From contig CAIKTE010000062.1 of NCBI GenBank assembly GCA_903830285.1, positions 1-63,648 of the forward strand: 63,648 bases of DNA, given 5' to 3'. The DNA comes from an uncultured Chitinophagaceae bacterium. Its GTDB lineage: Bacteria > Bacteroidota > Bacteroidia > Chitinophagales > Chitinophagaceae. The notes under the pieces are model-generated. The model did not search any database, was not told where the DNA came from, and saw only the letters and a list, made by a program, of their open reading frames with translations. Numbering within the stretch: the first letter of the stretch is position 1; the number at the start of each line of letters is the position of its first letter. Position numbers and translations under genes: made by a program. Of this stretch, positions 27,046 through 35,073 are shown piece after piece.

Positions 27046-28122
27046 TTATTTAATATCATAATTTACCACTACTGTTTCTGTTGTTGGGTGAGATTGACAG
27101 GTTAAAATATACCCCGCTGCGATCTCTTCTGGTTCCAATGAATAATTCACATCCATCTTCACCTTACCTTCTATCAGTTTTGCTTTGCAGGTGCAGCAAA
27201 CGCCGCCTTTGCAGGCATAAGGCAGGTCAGCACCCTGTTGTAACGCAGCATCTAAAATGCTGTTGCTGTTGAATGCCAGATCAAAATCAAAACTGATACC
27301 ATCTAGCTTAACGGTGATTTTACTTCTGGGTGAATTATCGATTGCTTGTAACTCGCGATTAACGACTACCAATTCACGTTTCTTTGAAGCAAATAATTCA
27401 ATATGGATCTTCTTAGCATCAATATGCTGAGCAATTAAAAATGCCTTTGTGTTATGGATCATTTGTTCGGGACCGCAAATAAAGAATTCATCGATTTGCC
27501 TTAACCCGATCAACTTAATTAACTCGATCAATTTGTTATTATCAATTCTTCCGTAATGAATAACTGCATCTGTTTTTTCCCTGCTTAAAATATGAATGAG
27601 CTGAAAGCGATCGATGTATTTATTTTTCAAAGCATCCAATGCGTCTTTAAAGATGATAGAAGATCGGTTCTTGTTTCCATACACTAAAGTCACATGGCAG
27701 CTTGGTTCTGCTTCCAAAATAGTTTGAATGATGGAAAATACAGGTGTGATACCGCTCCCTGCAGCAATGAAGAGATAATTCTTTTTAATTGCAGCATTGG
27801 GTGATGCTGAAAATTTCCCAAGAGGTGGCATTACATCAATACTTTCACCTGCTTGTAATGTTTCGTTTGCGTAAGTCGAAAAAATACCGCCTTCATTTTT
27901 TTTAATGGCAATACGCCATTCATTATGCAATGGTGATGAACACAAAGAATAGGAACGGCGGATTTCTTCACCATTGATCACTTTGCGAAGTGTGAGATAT
28001 TGGCCGGCCTGGTATTGAAAAGTATTCTTTAATTCATCAGGAATATCAAATGCAACAGAAACACAATCGTCTGTTTCTTTTCTGATTTGTTTGATGAAAA
28101 GCGAATGAAAGTGAAGTGACAT
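27046..28122 (-). CDS. paaE: Phenylacetyl-CoA epoxidase reductase PaaE
   Basis: This NAD(P)H:ferredoxin-type reductase passes electrons to PaaA. The 358-residue protein has an FAD domain (GQYLTLRKVINGEEIRRSYSLCS, FAD motif RxYS near 57), an NAD domain (AAGSGITPVFSIIQTIL and FICGPEQMI) and a C-terminal plant-type 2Fe-2S domain (PYACKGGVCCTCKAKL plus LTCQSHP, four Cys ligands). The order matches E. coli PaaE. It is encoded away from paaABCD, 24 bp after tetR, and probably shares its transcript. Confidence 0.93.
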   Translation of the reverse strand: MSLHFHSLFIKQIRKETDDCVSVAFDIPDELKNTFQYQAGQYLTLRKVINGEEIRRSYSLCSSPLHNEWRIAIKKNEGGIFSTYANETLQAGESIDVMPPLGKFSASPNAAIKKNYLFIAAGSGITPVFSIIQTILEAEPSCHVTLVYGNKNRSSIIFKDALDALKNKYIDRFQLIHILSREKTDAVIHYGRIDNNKLIELIKLIGLRQIDEFFICGPEQMIHNTKAFLIAQHIDAKKIHIELFASKKRELVVVNRELQAIDNSPRSKITVKLDGISFDFDLAFNSNSILDAALQQGADLPYACKGGVCCTCKAKLIEGKVKMDVNYSLEPEEIAAGYILTCQSHPTTETVVVNYDIK

Positions 28123-28146
28123 GTTTACAATCGGTTTATTGGATCA

Positions 28147-28737
28147 CTATTTTCTTAATCCACCTACTAAAATAGTGATCATGTTTTCTTCCAGTTCTTT
28201 ACCGTTGATCTTTTCTTTGCTGCGGTGCCAGCTTTCAATGCCGCTGATAGCGTGCAACATGATCAGCACTGCTGTAGTAGAGTCTATTTTCTTAATCTCT
28301 TTTTTCTTGATCCCGTCTTCAATAATGGCAGCAAAACGTTTGCGATAAGCACGACGTTGTGCCTGAAAATTGGATAAATAGGGCTCTGTTAAATATTTCC
28401 ATTCACGGTCACTTACATATACTTCTTCAAAATTGTGTACCATGCCGGCAATGAGAAAGCGCACTATTTTTTCTATCTTTTGAAGGCTGGTCGTTTTTTC
28501 TGATTCTACTTCGTCCATCATCAGGTTGTAACGATTGGCTACATTAAAACAGATCAAATGCAGTAACTCGCTTTTGCTGCGGATATGATTGTATAAACTG
28601 GCGGCTTCAACACCAACAACTTCGGCCAGTTCACGCATGCTGGCTGCCTTAAAGCCTTTTTCTTTAAACAATTCGGCCGCCTTTTTAATGATCACATCTT
28701 TGCGGCTGCTGTTGTTTTCTGTTTTTATTCTTCCCAT
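28147..28737 (-). CDS. TetR/AcrR family regulator, probable paa repressor
   Basis: This 196-residue TetR protein has an N-terminal helix-turn-helix (IIKKAAELFKEKGFKAASMRELAEVVGVEAASLYNH, about residues 16-52) and an all-helical ligand domain. Two near-identical palindromes, one in its own promoter and one before paaA, point to autoregulation and control of the paa genes. By analogy with PaaR of other bacteria the inducer would be phenylacetyl-CoA. This is inferred from context only. Confidence 0.83.
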   Translation of the reverse strand: MGRIKTENNSSRKDVIIKKAAELFKEKGFKAASMRELAEVVGVEAASLYNHIRSKSELLHLICFNVANRYNLMMDEVESEKTTSLQKIEKIVRFLIAGMVHNFEEVYVSDREWKYLTEPYLSNFQAQRRAYRKRFAAIIEDGIKKKEIKKIDSTTAVLIMLHAISGIESWHRSKEKINGKELEENMITILVGGLRK

Positions 28738-28744
28738 AATTCTT

Positions 28745-28775
28745 CAAATTTACGCTAACATATGTTAGTACAAAA
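28745..28775 (-). promoter_or_regulatory. Promoter of the tetR-paaE operon
   Basis: On the minus strand TTTTG, an 18-nt spacer and TAAATTTG fit the phylum's promoter pattern. The TAAATTTG end lies 8 bp before the tetR ATG. The operator palindrome occupies the spacer. Confidence 0.68.
28755..28768. promoter_or_regulatory. Predicted TetR operator in the tetR promoter
   Basis: CTAACATATGTTAG is a perfect 14-bp palindrome lying between the -33 and -7 elements. Binding here would block RNA polymerase directly. Confidence 0.75.
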
Positions 28776-28906
28776 GAAGATTTTTGTTAGCCTGCATTCC
28801 CTTTTCATGGCATCCTCCCTTGTCTCGTTTCTTTCAGTGAAAGAAGAGCTCACTTGTACTTTCTTCTCTCTGTGCAGCTTTTAGAGTAGTTACTATTTAA
28901 GCAATC

Positions 28907-28951
28907 TGTGTAAATCCATTTTAATCTGTGTCATCTGTGTTCCTTTTTGCC
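28907..28951 (+). repeat. AATCTGTGT-type dispersed repeat
   Basis: AATCTGTGTAAATCC, then AATCTGTGTCATCTGTGT: short internal repeats of ATCTGTGT. Sequences of this kind recur between genes in many Bacteroidota; only one copy is in this window. It lies just before the pfkB-type gene. Confidence 0.4.
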
Positions 28952-28992
28952 TTGAATGCTTTAGTTTCGCGGCCGATACTAAATCATAAACT

Positions 28993-29916
28993 ATGTCTCT
29001 AATTGTTGTTGGTTCAATGGCTTTTGACGCTATTGAAACCCCCTTTGGTAAAAGCGATAAGATCGTTGGTGGCGCAGCTACTTATATTGCATGGTGTGCT
29101 TCTAATTTTACAGCAGTGAACCAGATCTCTGTGATCGGCGGCGATTTTCCGCAGGAAGAACTGGATGCATTAACGGCTCGTGGTGTATCATTGGATGGAG
29201 TGGAGATCAAGAAAGATGAGAAATCATTTTTCTGGAGTGGCCGATATCATATGGACATGAATTCACGTGATACCCTGGTAACAGAGTTAAATGTGCTGGA
29301 ACATTTTAAACCTATTGTACCGGATAGTTATCAGGACAGTGAGTTTTTAATGCTGGGAAATTTAACGCCCTCGGTACAAATGAGCGTGATCGACCAAATG
29401 AAAGTTCGCCCGAAGCTTATCGTAATGGACACCATGAATTTATGGATGGATATTGCCATGGATGATCTGAAAGAACTGTTGAAAAAAGTAGATGTATTAA
29501 TGGTGAATGATAGTGAAGCGAGACAATTGAGCGGTGATTTTTCTTTGGTTCGTGCTGCAAAAACAATTTTAGGGATGGGACCAAAATATCTCATCATCAA
29601 AAAAGGAGAGCATGGCGCATTATTGTTTCATGAAGGAAAGGTCTTCTTTGCACCGGCATTACCTTTGGAAGAAGTATTTGATCCAACAGGTGCCGGAGAT
29701 ACTTTTGCAGGTGGTTTCATTGGCCATATTGCAAAAACAAAAGACATTTCTTTCGAGAACATGAAAACGGCCATCATTGTAGGAAGTGCAATGGCAAGCT
29801 TTTGTGTTGAAAAGTTCGGTACAGAGCGTTTGAGAGAGGTAACGAAAGCCGATATGGACGAGCGTTTAAAAGAATTCGTGCAATTAGTGAATTTTGATAT
29901 TGACCTGAGCGAATAG
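28993..29916 (+). CDS. PfkB/ribokinase-family sugar kinase
   Basis: This 307-residue kinase opens with LIVVGSMAFDAIETPFGK and has GGAATYIAWCASNF as the substrate-side glycine motif. The PfkB signature 2 DPTGAGDTFAGGFIG near 230 carries the catalytic Asp and anion hole. MDTMNLWM and LMVNDSEARQL are typical of the adenosine-kinase-like branch. The substrate (sugar or nucleoside) cannot be told. It is a single gene; the asd leader follows. Confidence 0.83.
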   Translation: MSLIVVGSMAFDAIETPFGKSDKIVGGAATYIAWCASNFTAVNQISVIGGDFPQEELDALTARGVSLDGVEIKKDEKSFFWSGRYHMDMNSRDTLVTELNVLEHFKPIVPDSYQDSEFLMLGNLTPSVQMSVIDQMKVRPKLIVMDTMNLWMDIAMDDLKELLKKVDVLMVNDSEARQLSGDFSLVRAAKTILGMGPKYLIIKKGEHGALLFHEGKVFFAPALPLEEVFDPTGAGDTFAGGFIGHIAKTKDISFENMKTAIIVGSAMASFCVEKFGTERLREVTKADMDERLKEFVQLVNFDIDLSE

Positions 29917-29924
29917 AAATAAAT

Positions 29925-29954
29925 TTTGCAATAATTCAAATTGACTCTATTTTC
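29925..29954 (+). promoter_or_regulatory. Bacteroidota-type promoter of the asd leader
   Basis: TTTG (29925-29928), a 19-nt spacer and TATTTTC (29948-29954) match the -33/-7 pattern. Transcription would start near 29960, just before the leader ORF. Confidence 0.62.
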
Positions 29955-29962
29955 GCTGCGCA

Positions 29963-30028
29963 ATGAACAATTCAATGAAACATACAAAGAACATAAAGAA
30001 GATCAACTCTACCGGAGAAGACGCTTAA
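29963..30028 (+). CDS. Predicted attenuator leader peptide of asd
   Basis: This 21-codon ORF (ATG 29963, TAA 30026) lies between a promoter-like sequence and a terminator. Its first 15 residues (MNNSMKHTKNIKKIN) are mostly Asn, Lys, Thr, Ile and Met; over the whole peptide 14 of 21 are amino acids of the aspartate family. Asd makes the common precursor of Lys, Thr, Met and Ile. Ribosome stalling on these codons would act as the sensor. A second ATG at 29975 would give 17 residues with the same bias. Confidence 0.68.
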   Translation: MNNSMKHTKNIKKINSTGEDA

Positions 30029-30091
30029 TGTTTTATGTATAACAACCATAACTAACTGAAGGCCTTCTCCGAAACGGGAAGGTTTTTTTTT
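30013..30091 (+). promoter_or_regulatory. Transcription attenuator of asd
   Basis: CGGAGAAG (30013-30020, inside the last leader codons) is perfectly complementary to CTTCTCCG (30064-30071), which is the left arm of the downstream terminator hairpin. Pairing of the two would prevent the terminator. A ribosome that reaches the leader stop codon would cover 30013-30020 and let the terminator form; one stalled at the Lys/Ile codons would leave it free. Confidence 0.7.
30063..30091 (+). terminator. Intrinsic terminator in the asd leader
   Basis: CCTTCtCCG and CGGGAAGG form a stem with one bulged base and an AAA loop, followed by nine T residues. It lies 103 nt before the asd start codon and after no complete upstream gene except the leader ORF. 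Confidence 0.8.
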
Positions 30092-30118
30092 ACCCAACCC
30101 CTGAAGGAGGGAAGGAAA
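30092..30118 (+). repeat. Palindromic repeat copy before asd
   Basis: ACCCAACCCCTGAAGGAGGG: same layout as the copy in paaB (24271-24300), with a CCCC-TGAA-GGRG hairpin. It lies between the attenuator T-run and the asd start. Confidence 0.5.
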
Positions 30119-30193
30119 AGTTGAAGCTGTTATCAAAGCGAATCACAAAAGTTTGAAACATAAAAATTATTTCATCATTAAAAACAAAACAAC

Positions 30194-31183
30194 ATGAAAG
30201 TGGCCGTAGTCGGAGCTACCGGTTTAGTAGGTTCCAAAATGTTACAGGTATTGGCAGAAAGAAATTTTCCGGTAACGGAATTAATTCCCGTTGCATCTGA
30301 AAGATCAGTGGGTAAGGAAGTAGAATTCAAGGGAAAGAAATATAAGGTGGTAAGTATGGCCGATGGTATTGCAGCAAAGCCGGCAGTAGCCATATTTTCA
30401 GCTGGAGGTGGTACATCATTAGAATGGGCGCCACAATTTGCAGCAGCAGGAATTAAGGTGATCGACAATTCTTCTGCATGGAGAATGGACCCTACTAAAA
30501 AATTAGTAGTGCCGGAAGTGAATGCAGATGTATTAACGGCAGATGATTTTATTATCGCTAATCCGAATTGCTCAACTATTCAGATGGTGGTTGCTTTGAT
30601 GCCCTTGCATGAAAAATACAAAATAAGAAGAGTGGTGGTAAGCACTTACCAAAGTGTTACCGGAACAGGGAAGAAAGCCGTTGATCAATTATTCAACGAA
30701 AGAAAAGGTGTGGAAACTGAAATGGCATATAAATATCCTATCGACCTGAATGTGATCCCTCAGATCGATGTTTTCTTAGACAACGGTTACACCAAAGAAG
30801 AGATCAAAATGGTGAAGGAAACATGCAAGATCATGAAAGATGATTCTATTCGTGTTACAGCAACAACGGTTCGAATTCCTGTAGTGGGTGGTCATAGCGA
30901 AAGCGTGAATGTTGAATTTGAAAATGAATTTGACCTGAATGAAGTGAAGGATCTTTTAAGCAAAGCACCCGGAGTGATCGTGCAGAATGATGACGCCAAT
31001 CAGATCTACCCAATGCCATTATGGGCTCATGAAAAAGATGAAGTGTTTGTTGGAAGATTACGCAGAGATGAAACACAGGCAAAGACCTTAAACATGTGGA
31101 TCGTAAGTGATAATCTCCGTAAAGGCGCCGCAACCAATGCAGTGCAGATCGCAGAATATTTAGTGAGCAAAGGCTTGTTATAA
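30194..31183 (+). CDS. asd: Aspartate-semialdehyde dehydrogenase
   Basis: This NADPH enzyme reduces aspartyl phosphate to the semialdehyde, the branch point to lysine/diaminopimelate, threonine and methionine. The 329-residue protein has the Rossmann start VAVVGATGLVGSKMLQVL, the active-site Cys in ANPNCSTIQMV near 126, STYQSVTGTGK, and the late substrate-binding RIPVVGGHSESV. It stands alone behind a leader with ORF and terminator, so its level probably follows aspartate-family charged-tRNA supply. An intrinsic terminator follows 22 nt after the stop. Confidence 0.95.
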   Translation: MKVAVVGATGLVGSKMLQVLAERNFPVTELIPVASERSVGKEVEFKGKKYKVVSMADGIAAKPAVAIFSAGGGTSLEWAPQFAAAGIKVIDNSSAWRMDPTKKLVVPEVNADVLTADDFIIANPNCSTIQMVVALMPLHEKYKIRRVVVSTYQSVTGTGKKAVDQLFNERKGVETEMAYKYPIDLNVIPQIDVFLDNGYTKEEIKMVKETCKIMKDDSIRVTATTVRIPVVGGHSESVNVEFENEFDLNEVKDLLSKAPGVIVQNDDANQIYPMPLWAHEKDEVFVGRLRRDETQAKTLNMWIVSDNLRKGAATNAVQIAEYLVSKGLL

Positions 31184-31205
31184 AAGCAAATTGCAGTGAA
31201 TTTTT

Positions 31206-31236
31206 AAAGGAGATGATTTTTCATCTCCTTTTTATT
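31206..31236 (+). terminator. Intrinsic terminator after asd
   Basis: AAAGGAGATGA and TCATCTCCTTT form an 11-bp stem with a TTTT loop and a T-rich tail. Confidence 0.9.
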
Positions 31237-31289
31237 TTCCTTATGTATTGCTGACTAAAATGATTATTTTTCAATTCAAATACCTAACG

Positions 31290-31742
31290 ATGAAGAATAT
31301 GCTATCTGCTTTTACACTGTTTCTTCTTTTTACTTCCGTTAAAGCACAAACCCAACAGGATTCAGTCAAAACAACCATCAACAATATGTTTACGGCTATG
31401 AAAAATGCCGATACGGTCTTATTGAGGTCTTGTTTCACAACTAATCCCATCATACAATCGATTGCTGTAAACAAAGAAGGAAAAATAGTCGTGAAAGATG
31501 AAAGCCTGCAGGAATTCATCAACAGTATCGGTAAACTGCCTAAGAATGCGGCTGATGAAAGAATTGTATTTGATGGGATTCATATTGATGCAGTATTGGC
31601 TAATGTTTGGGCGCCATACAAATTCTATTTCAACAATGCTTTTTCGCACTGTGGTGCCGATGATTTTACATTGGTCAAGTTATCAGGTGAATGGAAGATC
31701 CAGTATTTAATTGATACAAGACATAAACAAGCTTGCGAATAA
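31290..31742 (+). CDS. Secreted NTF2-like (lumazine-binding/SnoaL-type) protein
   Basis: The 150-residue protein has a signal peptide (MKNMLSAFTLFLLFTSVKAQ). Its NTF2-like cone fold is recognisable by VKTTINNMFTAMKNADTVLLRSCFT at the start and FTLVKLSGEWKIQYLIDTRH at the end. No catalytic set is clear; such proteins bind small ligands. The ATG at 31290 gives the signal peptide, while earlier in-frame starts lie in the asd terminator region. It is a single gene. Confidence 0.72.
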   Translation: MKNMLSAFTLFLLFTSVKAQTQQDSVKTTINNMFTAMKNADTVLLRSCFTTNPIIQSIAVNKEGKIVVKDESLQEFINSIGKLPKNAADERIVFDGIHIDAVLANVWAPYKFYFNNAFSHCGADDFTLVKLSGEWKIQYLIDTRHKQACE

Positions 31743-31875
31743 ATGATTGTTTATTTCCACAATCATCGTTACCGCAATCGATTTCGGAAATAACTAAATA
31801 ATTTCTATGAATTGTTCAACTACTTTTATTCCAACCAATTCAGCTGAATTGCAGTTAAACCTTAGAACAATCAGC

Positions 31876-33612
31876 ATGCTTAACACTAAACGATCCGGCA
31901 TCAAATACTTTATTTGTGCCGGTTTTTTTATTTCAGGGATCTTCATGAATGCTTTTTCCCAAACAAGATCAGGTTCTGAAAAATGGTGGAAAGAAGCAGT
32001 GGTCTATCAGATCTATCCGCGGAGTTTTAAAGACAGTGACGGGGATGGCGTTGGCGATCTGAAGGGGATCATTTCAAAATTAGATTATATTAAAAGTTTA
32101 GGAGTGGATGTAGTTTGGTTGAATCCGATCTACAGCTCACCCAATGATGATAACGGTTACGACATCAGTGATTACCGTAATATCATGAAAGAATTCGGCA
32201 CAATGCAGGATTTTGATCTGATGCTAAAAGGAATGCATGAACGTGGAATTAAATTCGTGATGGATGTAGTAGTGAATCACAGCAGCGATGAACACGAATG
32301 GTTTAAACAGTCACGAAGTTCAAGAACAAATCCCTACAGAAATTACTATCATTGGTGGCCGGCTGAAAAAGGACAACCGCCTTATCGATTCAGCCAATTT
32401 GATGTGCATCGTAATGCATGGAAATACGATTCTTTGACCAATGCTTATTATCTGCACTATTTTTCTATCAAGCAACCCGATCTGAATTGGGAAAATCCAC
32501 AAGTAAGAAAAGAGGTTTTTGATATGATGGGTTTCTGGGCAAAGAAAGGAGTTGATGGATTTAGATTAGATGCGTTTCAATTTGCTAGTAAAGACACTAC
32601 TTGGCCTGTTTTTCCAAAAGAGGATTATCCAAGCGATTTTATAAAATATCATGCAATGGTTGAACCCATTCACAGTTATTTGAAAGAAATGTATGATAAT
32701 GTTCTGAGTAAATATGATGTGATGAGTGTTGCAGAAGGCGCCGGAAGGAATTTTCAAGACGCACATGATTTGGTGGATGCTGATCGTAAGGAGTTGAATC
32801 TAGCGTATGCTTTTGATCCAATAGATACACGTTGGTCAAAAGATTATAGTATGCTGAAGATGAAAAAGATATTTTCTACATGGGACAGTGTTTTTGTAAA
32901 TAAAGGATGGTTAAGTATTTTTCTGGCTAATCACGATAATGCGAGATTGGTTAGTCGCTTTGGTAATGATGACCCTCAATACAGAGATGTCTCTTCAAAA
33001 ATGTTGACCACATTTTTATTAACCATGCGGGGTACCCCTTTCTATTATAATGGAGATGAATTGGGAATGACGAATATTCGATTTGATAAGATTGAAGATT
33101 ACAAAGACATTGCTGCGTTGAATGGTTATAAATATGTGCAAAGCATTAACGGCGATACAAGTAAATTCTTGGCTCAGTTGAAAGAAAGTGGAAGAGATAA
33201 CGGTCGTACACCTTATCAATGGAATGCTGGTACCAATGCGGGTTTCGGCACAGGTAAATCATGGCTTCCTGCGAATCCGAATTATATAACCATCAATGCT
33301 GAAACTGAAGAAAAAGATGCCAATTCTTGTTTGAATTATTTTAGAAAAGCCATTCAGTTGCGCAAGCAAAATAAAGTATTAGTGTATGGTAAATATGAAT
33401 TGATCGATGAAGACAATTCCAAAGTATATGCTTATACCAGAGAGCTGGAGGGTAAAAAATTATTGATCGTTCTAAACTTTACAAAAGATAAAGCTTCTTT
33501 TAAAACAACAATGGACCTGTCGAAGGCTAAAGTATTATTATCCAATTATTCAGTTGCATCTAGGAGCAAAGAATTAAAACCTTATGAAGCAATTGTGTTT
33601 GAACTGAAATAA
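31876..33612 (+). CDS. GH13 alpha-glucosidase / oligo-1,6-glucosidase-like enzyme, secreted
   Basis: This exported enzyme of about 578 residues hydrolyses alpha-glucosidic bonds. It has a signal peptide followed by EAVVYQIYPRSFKDSDGDGVGDLKG. The GH13 conserved regions are visible: DVVVNHSSDEHEWF (I), GVDGFRLDAF with the nucleophile Asp near 230 (II), VAEGAG with the acid/base Glu near 286 (III) and LANHDNARLVSR (IV). The NHSS and YRNYYHWW types of loop resemble the oligo-1,6-glucosidase and sucrose/trehalose-hydrolase branch. The ATG at 31876 is preferred. A sugar porter follows 41 bp later. Confidence 0.86.
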   Translation: MLNTKRSGIKYFICAGFFISGIFMNAFSQTRSGSEKWWKEAVVYQIYPRSFKDSDGDGVGDLKGIISKLDYIKSLGVDVVWLNPIYSSPNDDNGYDISDYRNIMKEFGTMQDFDLMLKGMHERGIKFVMDVVVNHSSDEHEWFKQSRSSRTNPYRNYYHWWPAEKGQPPYRFSQFDVHRNAWKYDSLTNAYYLHYFSIKQPDLNWENPQVRKEVFDMMGFWAKKGVDGFRLDAFQFASKDTTWPVFPKEDYPSDFIKYHAMVEPIHSYLKEMYDNVLSKYDVMSVAEGAGRNFQDAHDLVDADRKELNLAYAFDPIDTRWSKDYSMLKMKKIFSTWDSVFVNKGWLSIFLANHDNARLVSRFGNDDPQYRDVSSKMLTTFLLTMRGTPFYYNGDELGMTNIRFDKIEDYKDIAALNGYKYVQSINGDTSKFLAQLKESGRDNGRTPYQWNAGTNAGFGTGKSWLPANPNYITINAETEEKDANSCLNYFRKAIQLRKQNKVLVYGKYELIDEDNSKVYAYTRELEGKKLLIVLNFTKDKASFKTTMDLSKAKVLLSNYSVASRSKELKPYEAIVFELK

Positions 33613-33653
33613 AATCATAAATTACTTTTCTTTTCATCACCTAACGAAATAAA

Positions 33654-35000
33654 ATGAATAAAAAACTTGCCTTGTGGTCTATTGCCGTTGGTTTAGGCGG
33701 ACTTCTTTTCGGTTTGGATACGGTTGTAATTTCCGGCGCGAATCTTCCAATTAAAGAGTTATGGCATTTATCACCTTTGTTTCATGGATTCTTTATCATG
33801 TCAATGGCTTTATGGGGAACTGTTGTTGGTGCTTTGTTTGGTGGTATTCCCACACAGATCTTTGGCAGAAAAAAAATGTTGATATGGATCGGTATTTTAT
33901 TTACGGTTTCTTCTTTGGTAACAGGCATTGCACCTGATCCCTATACATTTTCATTTTTTCGTTTTATTGGCGGTTTAGCAATCGGCGCATCCTCAGTTGC
34001 CATTCCAACCTATATTTCTGAAATATCTACTTCAAAGAACAGAGGTAAATTGGTTGGACTGTATCAGTTCAATATTGTGTTTGGTATTTTGGTTGCATTT
34101 CTTTCCAATTATTTTTTGAAAGGCATTGGTGGTGAAAATGATTGGCGATGGATGTTGGGAATCCTTGCTATACCTTCTCTGCTTTACACTTTTTTGGTAA
34201 TGACTGTTCCTGAAAGTCCACGTTGGTTAATAACCAGAAAGAATGAGATTGCCAAAGCCAAAGAGATTTTATTATTGCTTGGCGAAGAGAATGTGGATGA
34301 GGAAATTGAATTGATCAAAGCAAATAATAAAGCAGTTGACGCTGCATCATCACAATCATTCTTTCAGATCAAATACAAAAAAATACTATGGCTTGCTTTT
34401 CTGGTCGCATTTTTTAATCAAGCTTCGGGCATTAATTTCATTTTGTACTATGCACCTGAAATCTTGGAGAAAGCAGGTTTGGCCTCTAAAGAATCATTGT
34501 TTAATTCAATTGCAATAGGTGGTATCAATCTTGTTTTCACATTTATTGGTCTGTATTTGATCGATCGGGTTGGTCGAAAACAATTATTGATCATTGGTTC
34601 TATCGGTTATATCATCAGCCTTTCCATGGTTGCTTGGTGCTTTCATTCACATGCCAGTTCATTACTGCTGATGTGTTTTTTGTTGTTCTTTATCGCATCA
34701 CATGCTGTTGGCCAAGGTGCAGTTATCTGGGTATTCATTTCTGAAATATTCCCCAATAAGATCAGGGCTTTTGGTCAGGCTTTCGGAAGTAGTGTACACT
34801 GGATCTTTGCAGCAACCATCACATTGATAACTCCTGTATTTTTAGATAAAAATGAAGGTATATTCAAAGAAAACCCATGGCCCATTTTTGCATTCTTTGC
34901 CTTTATGATGTTCCTTCAATTGGTTTGGGTGCTAACAAGTGTTCCTGAAACCAAAGGTGTATCATTGGAAGATCTGCAACGAAAATTGGTAATAGAATAA
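33654..35000 (+). CDS. Sugar porter family MFS transporter
   Basis: This 448-residue protein has twelve predicted membrane segments. The sugar-porter signatures are present: GGLLFGLDTVVISGA in helix 1, GRKKML between helices 2 and 3, PESPRWLITR after helix 6, DRVGRKQLL in the second half and PETKGVSLE at the end. It imports a sugar, probably with H+. Lying 41 bp after the GH13 enzyme, it likely takes up the glucose that enzyme releases in the periplasm. The substrate is inferred from context. Confidence 0.9.
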   Translation: MNKKLALWSIAVGLGGLLFGLDTVVISGANLPIKELWHLSPLFHGFFIMSMALWGTVVGALFGGIPTQIFGRKKMLIWIGILFTVSSLVTGIAPDPYTFSFFRFIGGLAIGASSVAIPTYISEISTSKNRGKLVGLYQFNIVFGILVAFLSNYFLKGIGGENDWRWMLGILAIPSLLYTFLVMTVPESPRWLITRKNEIAKAKEILLLLGEENVDEEIELIKANNKAVDAASSQSFFQIKYKKILWLAFLVAFFNQASGINFILYYAPEILEKAGLASKESLFNSIAIGGINLVFTFIGLYLIDRVGRKQLLIIGSIGYIISLSMVAWCFHSHASSLLLMCFLLFFIASHAVGQGAVIWVFISEIFPNKIRAFGQAFGSSVHWIFAATITLITPVFLDKNEGIFKENPWPIFAFFAFMMFLQLVWVLTSVPETKGVSLEDLQRKLVIE

Positions 35001-35073
35001 AGAACCGATTTCTTCATTCTGTTTCCCTTTGTCTAACTTTGTGTTGAATTGATAAAACAGTAATAATTCAACA

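Noticed and set aside
28829-28845. TTCTTTCA-G-TGAAAGAA inverted repeat upstream of the pfkB-type gene
   Set aside because: It is a low-complexity palindrome with no second copy and no T tail. I could not connect it to any function.
29963-30091. Lysine or SAM riboswitch upstream of asd
   Set aside because: Conserved cores of the known lysine and SAM riboswitches are not present, and the leader is too short. The ORF plus alternative pairing explains it better.
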